From G965215145 sp965215145 (GTDB lineage Bacteria > Bacteroidota > Rhodothermia > Rhodothermales > JANQRZ01), in contig OZ244038.1 of NCBI GenBank assembly GCA_965215145.1, forward strand, positions 3,100,001 to 3,164,000: a stretch of 64,000 nucleotides of DNA, in the 5' to 3' direction. The position numbers and the translations under genes are program-made. Positions 59,015 through 64,000 of the stretch are shown piece by piece (position 1 is the stretch's first letter; each line of letters starts with the position of its first letter). The notes beneath the pieces were generated by a model that was given only the letters and a program-made list of their open reading frames with translations, searched no databases and was not told the DNA's origin.

Positions 59015-60062
59015 CGGGCCAGGCGGCGGTGTAGAGGGTGCTGGCGTAGGGAATATGCAGGAGCCGCCGCGCCGCTGCAAGCCGGGGGTCCCCCTCCGCC
59101 AAGCCCAGCGGTACAAAAGCGTGCCCCCGCCGTGCTGCCTCCCGAAGCGTGGCCCGCAGCAGCACGCGCACGAGCCGCGGGTCCTCCTCCCCACGCGTGC
59201 AGAGGAATGCCGCATACGCCGACCGGAGCGGCTCCCCGACCGCCGGCAGCGGCGCAGCGCCCACCGCCCGCGCGCCGACGTTCACGAGGGGCCGCGCCCA
59301 ACGAAGCGCCCCGCCGTAGCCGCGCACTACGGTCTGCTTGTACGCCCCCTGGTCCCACAGCGCTACTGCCCCGACGAGCTCGCCGCCGCGCCGGGCCAGG
59401 ATGAAGTCCTCCGCTCCGAGCCCCTGCAGCAGCGGCGTGCCGAGGTCGCCCTCGGTGAGGACCGGGAAGAAGGCGTAGCGCCGCCCGTGCTCCCGCAGGA
59501 ACGCGACCGTCTCCGGCCAAGATGCCGCCGAACCGGCCTCGATCTCAAACGGCGAGGCCGGGACGCGCACACGGCGGCGCACGACGAGCACGAGTGTAGT
59601 TACCTCGGCGAGGGGACGGAAGGCGGGGACGGAGCCGCGGGGCTTCTCCGCGAGCAGCCCCCGCGCCTGCCGGTTCCCCGCCGTGATCGTGGCGAGGTAG
59701 AACGGGACGGGGTCGGCGTCGTGGAGGCGGCGGAGGGCGCGGAAGCCGCTCGCCGTGAGGTGCCGCCCCTGGAACGCCGGGTCCACCCGAAGCCCGCTGA
59801 GGTACCCGACTCGCCGCTCCTCCCCGCCCACGAACGCCCGCCGCACCGCGCGGCTCGCCGCCGCCACCACGCGCCCGCTTCCCCCCTCCTCCGCCACCAG
59901 CGTCTCGACGGCATCACCGAGCGGGCCGTTGCCCAGCAAGAAGTCCGGCTCCCGCTCATAGGTCACCGCCACGCTGCCCGGCATCGGCGCGGCCCGCGTC
60001 AGCCGGCGCAGCGCCGCGTCGTCCGCCGGTGTGGCGAGGCGGTATCGGAAGGGGGGCTTCAG
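58956..60062 (-). CDS. GNAT-fold N-acyltransferase, start uncertain
   Basis: This protein of about 368 residues has a GNAT core: FRYRLATPADDAALRRLTRAAP, VRRAFVGGEERRVGYLSGLRVDPAFQGRHLTASGFRALRRL and FYLATITAGNRQARGLLAEKP, then a second acyltransferase-like half. The first beta strand begins before the first ATG (59984). No in-frame ATG or GTG precedes it, so a CTG at 60062 is listed; two TTG codons lie within the adjoining repeat. That repeat (60121-60199) sits just upstream and may have replaced the native start. Confidence 0.7.
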   Translation of the reverse strand: MKPPFRYRLATPADDAALRRLTRAAPMPGSVAVTYEREPDFLLGNGPLGDAVETLVAEEGGSGRVVAAASRAVRRAFVGGEERRVGYLSGLRVDPAFQGRHLTASGFRALRRLHDADPVPFYLATITAGNRQARGLLAEKPRGSVPAFRPLAEVTTLVLVVRRRVRVPASPFEIEAGSAASWPETVAFLREHGRRYAFFPVLTEGDLGTPLLQGLGAEDFILARRGGELVGAVALWDQGAYKQTVVRGYGGALRWARPLVNVGARAVGAAPLPAVGEPLRSAYAAFLCTRGEEDPRLVRVLLRATLREAARRGHAFVPLGLAEGDPRLAAARRLLHIPYASTLYTAAWPDGHVPDLRGRTPHVEVATL

Positions 60063-60120
60063 AGCGTCGGGCGATGGGAGCGGACCCCCCGTCGCGCTCG
60101 CCCCGCGGAGCGGGACTTGC

Positions 60121-60199
60121 AGCTTCAGAAGGGGGACAGTTCCGGTCGTGCCTGAGCGCAAGGACTCGTCCCGGAGCGATGCACAATCCAAACGGGGGG
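60121..60199 (-). repeat. Dispersed ~79-bp repeat, copy B
   Basis: On the reverse strand the block order is CCCCCCGT, TTGGATTGTGCATCGCTCCG, CCGG, CTGTCCCCCTTCTGAAG. Copy A at 5041-5111 has the same order on its own reverse strand. It lies between the radical SAM gene at 60212 and the GNAT gene. Confidence 0.6.
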
Positions 60200-60211
60200 T
60201 CGGGGGGGTCC

Positions 60212-61621
60212 TCAGACCGCCTCCAGCAAGCGCGGCGTCGGCGTGGCGTCGAAGGGCTCGGTGTGGGCGGCGGGGATGAGGTCGCCGCGGAACGCCTCGT
60301 CGCCGAGGGGGAACCCGTCGCGCTGACTCACCTCGCGGCGGAGCATGGCGTTGATCGTGAAGAAGGCCGACCACATGAACAGGTTGCCCGCGTTCACCCG
60401 GTCGAGGCTGCGGCGGAGGATGGACGGCCACGAGTAGAACTTGGTCCGCGCCTCGACGCACTTCTGCTGGACGGCCTCCGGCGTCATCCGCTTCGGCCAG
60501 AACGGGAGCATGTTGTAGCGGTAGTCCGGGTCGAGCCACCACTTCTCGAAGCGGAGGCGGCCCTCCCGTTCGAGGCGGTCGTAGAGCGGGGTGCCGGGGA
60601 ACGGGGTGAGGTGGTTGAAGGCGGTGATGTAGAACCGGTGCTTCTTCGCAAAGGCCAACGCTTCGTCGAACGTGTCGTCGGTGTCCTCGTCGTAGCCGAG
60701 GATGAACGTGATGTAGAGGCGAAGGCCGTGGCGGCGGAGGTTCTTGAGCGCGGCCTCGTAGCCGCCGCGCGCGGTGTTGAAGCGCTTCTTCATCTGCCGG
60801 AGGTTCTGCTCGTTCAGCGTCTCGAACCCGAACAGGAGGCCCTGGCAGCCGCTCGCCTTGAGGAGCCGGAGGAACTCGTCGTCGTGCGCCGCATCGATGC
60901 TGGCCTGCCCGACCCAGCGGACCTTCAGCGGCGCGAGGGCACGGAAGAGTTCCTTGGCCTGGCGCATGTTCGACGTCACGTTGTCGTCGACGAAGAACAG
61001 CAGCTTGTGGCCGAGCGCCTTCATCTCCCGGATCTCCTCCAGGATCGCCTCCGTCGGGCGGCGCGTCTGGGTCGAGCTGAAGTAGGCCTGGATGGCGCAG
61101 AACTCGCACGCGAAGTGGCACCCCCGCCCGGCCTCGACCAGCCCGATGGGCAGGTACCGCTTGCCCCGGAAGATGCTCCGGTCGGGGCGGACGCCGCCGA
61201 GCGACGGGCGGCCCTCGCCGCGGTAGACCCGCCGGAGCCGCCTGGCCTCGGCGTCGCCGACCACCCGCGGCCAGACGCCCTCGGCCTCGCCGATCACGAG
61301 GGCCTCGCAGTAGCGGCTCACCTCCTCCGGGACGAGCGTGGCGTGGAACCCACCCATCACCACCGGCACCCCCCGCCGCCGGTACTCCGTCGCGATCTGG
61401 TAGCTCCGCTTCGCGGTGTACGTCTCGACCGAGATCGCCACGAGGTCCGTGGGCTCGTCGTAGGGGACGGCCTCCATCCGGTCGTCGTAGAACCGGACCT
61501 CGACCCCCTCGGGCGTGAGGCCGGCGAGGGTGGCCGGCGGCAGCGGCTCCATCTGCCACGCCTTGATGTAGGGCTCGCCCACGCGGCGGCCGATGCAGGG
61601 GTGGACGAGCGTGAGGCGCAT
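60212..61621 (-). CDS. B12-binding-domain radical SAM enzyme
   Basis: This 469-residue enzyme has an N-terminal cobalamin-binding-like Rossmann domain (LVHPCIGRR; LVAISVETYTAKRSYQIA; PVVMGGFHATLVPEEV), the radical SAM cluster cysteines C168, C172 and C175 (GCHFACEFC), and the later GFETLNEQNL and NHLTPFPGTPLYDRLEREG. It has no recognisable domain that decides the substrate. Related enzymes methylate or cyclise unreactive carbons in lipids, tetrapyrroles and antibiotics. A paralogue of similar design lies just upstream. Confidence 0.9.
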   Translation of the reverse strand: MRLTLVHPCIGRRVGEPYIKAWQMEPLPPATLAGLTPEGVEVRFYDDRMEAVPYDEPTDLVAISVETYTAKRSYQIATEYRRRGVPVVMGGFHATLVPEEVSRYCEALVIGEAEGVWPRVVGDAEARRLRRVYRGEGRPSLGGVRPDRSIFRGKRYLPIGLVEAGRGCHFACEFCAIQAYFSSTQTRRPTEAILEEIREMKALGHKLLFFVDDNVTSNMRQAKELFRALAPLKVRWVGQASIDAAHDDEFLRLLKASGCQGLLFGFETLNEQNLRQMKKRFNTARGGYEAALKNLRRHGLRLYITFILGYDEDTDDTFDEALAFAKKHRFYITAFNHLTPFPGTPLYDRLEREGRLRFEKWWLDPDYRYNMLPFWPKRMTPEAVQQKCVEARTKFYSWPSILRRSLDRVNAGNLFMWSAFFTINAMLRREVSQRDGFPLGDEAFRGDLIPAAHTEPFDATPTPRLLEAV

Positions 61622-61658
61622 GGTTTTCCCAGCGGGCAGAGAGCAGGGGGCAGCGAGC

Positions 61659-61666
61659 AGAAGGTA
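61659..61666 (-). promoter_or_regulatory. Putative -7 element (TACCTTCT) of the first radical SAM gene
   Basis: The reverse strand reads TACCTTCT 37 nt upstream of ATG 61621, within a pyrimidine-rich leader. Confidence 0.45.
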
Positions 61667-61729
61667 GCAGGCGGGAGACGGTGGGCGGAGAGCACCATCC
61701 AGAAAGTCCCGCCTCGAGGGGGGTGCCCC

Positions 61730-61770
61730 GTAGGGGCGGGGGATGTCCTGCGCGACGTCCCGCCCCCATA
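61730..61770 (+). repeat. REP-like element with extended loop
   Basis: GTAG is followed by an imperfect hairpin: GGGGCGGG/CCCGCCCC stem with GATGTCC/GACGTCC inside. The right end reads CCAT instead of CTAC. It lies 3 bp from the next copy. Confidence 0.6.
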
Positions 61771-61772
61771 TC

Positions 61773-61800
61773 GTAGGGGCGCAGCGTGCTGCGCCCGCGC
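61773..61800 (+). repeat. REP-like element, asymmetric copy
   Basis: GTAG is followed by a 9-bp stem GGGCGCAGC/GCTGCGCCC with a 2-nt loop; the right foot is CGCG. It ends 15 bp before the stop codon of the second radical SAM gene. Confidence 0.7.
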
Positions 61801-61814
61801 GGTGGTGAGCAGAT

Positions 61815-63155
61815 TCAGGCGGTGGGGCGGAGGCCGAGGCGCCAGTCGCAGGTGTAGTAGCGGTGGAGGCGGTGGGCGTAGAACCGGTAGCCGAGGTTCG
61901 TCGCCACGGCGAGGGCCGGCTGCGTGCGCGCGCCGAGCAGCCGTTTGGCGATGCTCCGGTAGCGGTACGTCTGCTTCCACGCCCACTCGGTCCCCTTCCA
62001 AAGCTGGTCGGGCGACATCTGGGCCGGCTCGAAGACGACGTGCTGCGCGTCGTACAGGCTCCAGTCCGTCGTGAGGATGCGGCCCTCGGCGTCGAGGCGG
62101 CGGTAGAGCGGGGTACCGGGGAACGGGGTGAGCACGGCGAAGCGGGGGAGGTCCACGTTGGCTTCGTGGACGAACTGCGCCGTCTCGGCGAAGACGTCCG
62201 GGCCGTCGTGGTCGAACCCGAACACGAAGCAGCCCATCACCGCGATCCCCCGCCCGTGCAGCGCCTCGATCACCACCCGGTAGTCCTGGTGCCGATTGAA
62301 CCCCTTCTTGGACTCTCCGAGCACGGCGTCCGAGAGCGACTCGAACCCGATCAGCAGCGCCCGGCAGCCGCTCCGCGCGGCGAGGTCAAGGAGCTCCTCG
62401 TCGCGCGCCATCAGCGTCGTGGCGAGCCCGCCCCACGTGACGCCCAGCGGGGCGAGCGCCTCGAAGAGCGCCTTCGCGTAGGCCACGTCGCCGATGAGGT
62501 TGAGGTCGAGGAAGAGCAACTTCCGCGCGCCCATCTGCCGGACGTCGTCCACCACCTCTGCGACGGGCCGCTGCATCGGGCCGCCCCAGGCCGTGGGGAC
62601 GACGCAGAACGTGCAGCGGTGCTGACAGCCGCGCGTGGCCTCCAGCGTGTGGGCCTGCGCAAACCGCCCCTTCGGGAGGAGGTCGCGGCGGGGGTGCGGG
62701 CGCCCGGCCAGCGAGAGGCCGGGGGTCGGGCCGTAGCGGGGCCGCATCCGGCCGGCGGCGAAGTCGCGGACGAGTTCGGGCCACGTCTCCTCGGCGTAGC
62801 CGACGACGACGCTGTCGGCGTGAGCCTGCGCCTCACCGGGGGCGAGGGTGGGGTGGACGCCGCCGAGGACGACGGGGACACCCCGCGCCCGGAGGCCGTC
62901 GGCGAGCTCGTAGGCGCGGGGGGCCGTGCCGGTGATCGCGCTGATTCCCACGAGGTCGGCGTCGAGCGCGGGGTCGAGGTCGGCGATGCCCTCGTCCACG
63001 AGCGTCACCTCGGTGGGGACATCGTCGGGGAGGAGCGCGGCCAGCGTGGTCAGCGTCAGCGGCGCGTAGCGCATCTGCTTCTTCCAGATCCCGGAGCCGT
63101 GGCGGTAGAGCGGCCCGCGCGGCGAGACGAGCGCGATGCGGAGCGGGTCGGGCAC
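61815..63155 (-). CDS. B12-binding-domain radical SAM enzyme (second copy)
   Basis: This 446-residue enzyme starts at GTG 63155 (VPDPLRIALVSPRGPLY), which lies 24 nt after the octamer TATCTTCC. It has the cobalamin-binding-like N-domain (DLVGISAITGTAPRAYELADGLRARGVPVVLGGVHPTLAPGEA), the cluster cysteines C177, C181 and C184 (GCQHRCTFC), and LTPFPGTPLYRRLDAEGRIL near the end, as in its neighbour. The two differ enough to have separate substrates or successive steps. It is probably the first gene of the reverse-strand lipid-type cluster. Confidence 0.9.
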   Translation of the reverse strand: MPDPLRIALVSPRGPLYRHGSGIWKKQMRYAPLTLTTLAALLPDDVPTEVTLVDEGIADLDPALDADLVGISAITGTAPRAYELADGLRARGVPVVLGGVHPTLAPGEAQAHADSVVVGYAEETWPELVRDFAAGRMRPRYGPTPGLSLAGRPHPRRDLLPKGRFAQAHTLEATRGCQHRCTFCVVPTAWGGPMQRPVAEVVDDVRQMGARKLLFLDLNLIGDVAYAKALFEALAPLGVTWGGLATTLMARDEELLDLAARSGCRALLIGFESLSDAVLGESKKGFNRHQDYRVVIEALHGRGIAVMGCFVFGFDHDGPDVFAETAQFVHEANVDLPRFAVLTPFPGTPLYRRLDAEGRILTTDWSLYDAQHVVFEPAQMSPDQLWKGTEWAWKQTYRYRSIAKRLLGARTQPALAVATNLGYRFYAHRLHRYYTCDWRLGLRPTA

Positions 63156-63179
63156 GGCGGGGGCTGGCGGGTGGAGGAG

Positions 63180-63187
63180 GGAAGATA
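63180..63187 (-). promoter_or_regulatory. Putative -7 element (TATCTTCC) of the second radical SAM gene
   Basis: The reverse strand reads TATCTTCC 24 nt before GTG 63155 and so supports that start. It is divergent from the element at 63357. Confidence 0.55.
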
Positions 63188-63356
63188 GAGGATGGGTTGG
63201 GGTGGAGAGATCCCGGGCGTCCGCCCCACATCCTCTCGCTAATTCCCCCTTCGAAGTGGGACTTTCAGGGCTTTGCCTGCGGCCCTCCATCCCCCGCCCT
63301 CCGTCTTCTGCCCTCTGCTCACCGCACTCTGTCCACCGTCCCCCGTCTCCCGTCGC

Positions 63357-63364
63357 TATCCTCC
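63357..63364 (+). promoter_or_regulatory. Putative -7 element (TATCCTCC) of the hydrolase gene
   Basis: TATCCTCC lies 25 nt upstream of ATG 63390, inside a C/T-rich leader resembling those near 12.2 and 61.6 kb. Confidence 0.5.
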
Positions 63365-63389
63365 CACCCTCCACGATTCGCCCTGCACT

Positions 63390-64000
63390 ATGCCCACCGC
63401 TGCCAGCCGCCGCCTCTCGTTCGAGAACGCCGAGGGCCACCGCCTCGCTGCCCGCCTCGACCTCCCCGCCGACGGGGACCCCATCGCGTGCGCCCTCTTC
63501 GCCCACTGCTTCACCTGCTCGAAGGACCTCAAGGCCGCCGCCGCCATCGCCCGCGCGCTGACCCGCGAGGGCCTCGCCGTGCTCCGGTTCGACTTCACCG
63601 GGCTCGGGCAGAGCGAGGGGGAGTTCGCCGAGACCACGTTCTCCTCGAACCTCGACGACCTCGTCGCCGCGGCAGAATGTCTCGCCGACGAGGTCGAGCC
63701 GCCGGCGCTGCTCGTGGGGCACTCGCTCGGGGGCGCCGCCGTGCTCCGCGCCGCCCACCGGATCCCCAGCGCGCGGGCCGTCGCCACCCTCGGCGCGCCG
63801 TGCAGCCCGGACCACGTCAGCCACCACTTCGCCGAGTCGCTCGACGAGATCGCGCTGGCCGGGCACGCGACGGTGGACCTCGCGGGGCGGCCGTTCACGA
63901 TCTCGAAGGCGTTCGTGGACGACCTCGGGGAGCACCGGATGCGCGAGGCCATCCGCACGCTCGACCGCGCGCTCCTCGTGTTCCACTCCCCCGTGGACCG
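63390..64000 (+). CDS. Alpha/beta hydrolase, probably the N-terminal half of a hydrolase-OsmC fusion (3' end cut by window)
   Basis: The first 203 residues are visible. They show an alpha/beta hydrolase with FAHCFTCSKDLKAA (oxyanion region), RFDFTGLGQSEGEF and the nucleophile elbow GHSLGG (S112). This opening, including the FTCSKD motif and GAPCSPDHVSHHF, is that of bifunctional alpha/beta hydrolase/OsmC proteins, whose C-terminal OsmC domain would lie beyond the window. Family members are linked to peroxide stress. It has its own promoter-like octamer and is divergent from the radical SAM cluster. Confidence 0.8.
   Translation, partial: MPTAASRRLSFENAEGHRLAARLDLPADGDPIACALFAHCFTCSKDLKAAAAIARALTREGLAVLRFDFTGLGQSEGEFAETTFSSNLDDLVAAAECLADEVEPPALLVGHSLGGAAVLRAAHRIPSARAVATLGAPCSPDHVSHHFAESLDEIALAGHATVDLAGRPFTISKAFVDDLGEHRMREAIRTLDRALLVFHSPVD

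Noticed and set aside
1..64000. CRISPR arrays, tRNA or rRNA genes, prophage or integrase
   Set aside because: No regularly spaced direct repeats, no tRNA-like T-arm with acceptor pairing, no rRNA sequence and no phage-type gene were seen on reading both strands; an RNA-gene scan would be decisive for small tRNAs.

Overview
The window is high-GC DNA with a dense bacterial gene layout. It looks chromosomal and probably comes from a marine Bacteroidota/Rhodothermota-type organism of the Rhodothermales, with Rubricoccaceae (Rubrivirga/Rubricoccus-like) as my best guess. The guess rests on Mpl, a DUF3098 protein, a GH3 acyl-adenylating enzyme, cobalamin-type radical SAM enzymes, weak Shine-Dalgarno sequences, and a recurring upstream octamer TAnCTTCC/TATCTTGn that resembles the Bacteroidota -7 element. 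I saw no rRNA, tRNA, CRISPR array or phage module.

Layout. 1-1.4 kb: the tail of a LOG-family gene and an exported TPR protein. 1.5-11.2 kb: nucleotide-sugar biosynthesis. A hexapeptide acetyltransferase, DegT aminotransferase and Gfo/Idh dehydrogenase (WbpD/E/B-like) run forward. An overlapping reverse operon ugd-uxs-rmlA-rmlC-rmlD faces a divergent manC. 11.3-19.1 kb: a TetR regulator followed by a tripartite RND pump (outer-membrane channel, adaptor, oversized permease). 19.1-30.9 kb: housekeeping and envelope genes (psd, a NarL-type two-component pair, a GNAT-like protein, a CNNM/DUF21 protein, mpl, a metal/cobalamin-binding protein, lipA, ndk, a nucleotidyltransferase pair, an aminotransferase). 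31-38 kb: a GH171 NamZ-like muramidase, a small MITE, a DUF3098 protein, PBP4, mreD, aroC, a lipoprotein segment between 33-bp direct repeats, and a frameshifted outer-membrane protein. 38-55 kb: a beta-1,2-glucan locus with a 2,950-residue cyclic glucan synthase, a CheB-CheR-PAS-kinase hybrid with a stand-alone receiver, a GH144-like glucanase and a GH39 glycosidase. 55-63 kb: a reverse-strand cluster with a GH3 adenylating enzyme, a fatty-acid desaturase, two uncharacterised acyltransferase-like proteins and two B12-binding radical SAM enzymes, preceded by an internally deleted flavodoxin pseudogene. The window ends inside an alpha/beta-hydrolase (probably hydrolase-OsmC) gene.

How the parts fit. 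Much of the window serves the cell surface: sugar nucleotides (rhamnose, UDP-xylose, GDP-mannose, diamino-uronate type), periplasmic glucan, peptidoglycan recycling and shape, phospholipid and probable acyl-lipid modification, and efflux. The two-component and hybrid kinases are the visible regulators.

The most striking non-coding feature is a family of at least fourteen short intergenic palindromes. Their ends are GTAG/CTAC, the arms GTAGGGGC...GCCCCTAC are conserved, and the centres vary but stay self-complementary. They resemble REP elements moved by RAYT transposases. Two copies supply the stop codon of the adjacent gene. Gene calls are strong for recognised families. Start codons are less certain where noted, and all taxonomic and pathway statements are inference from sequence reading alone.
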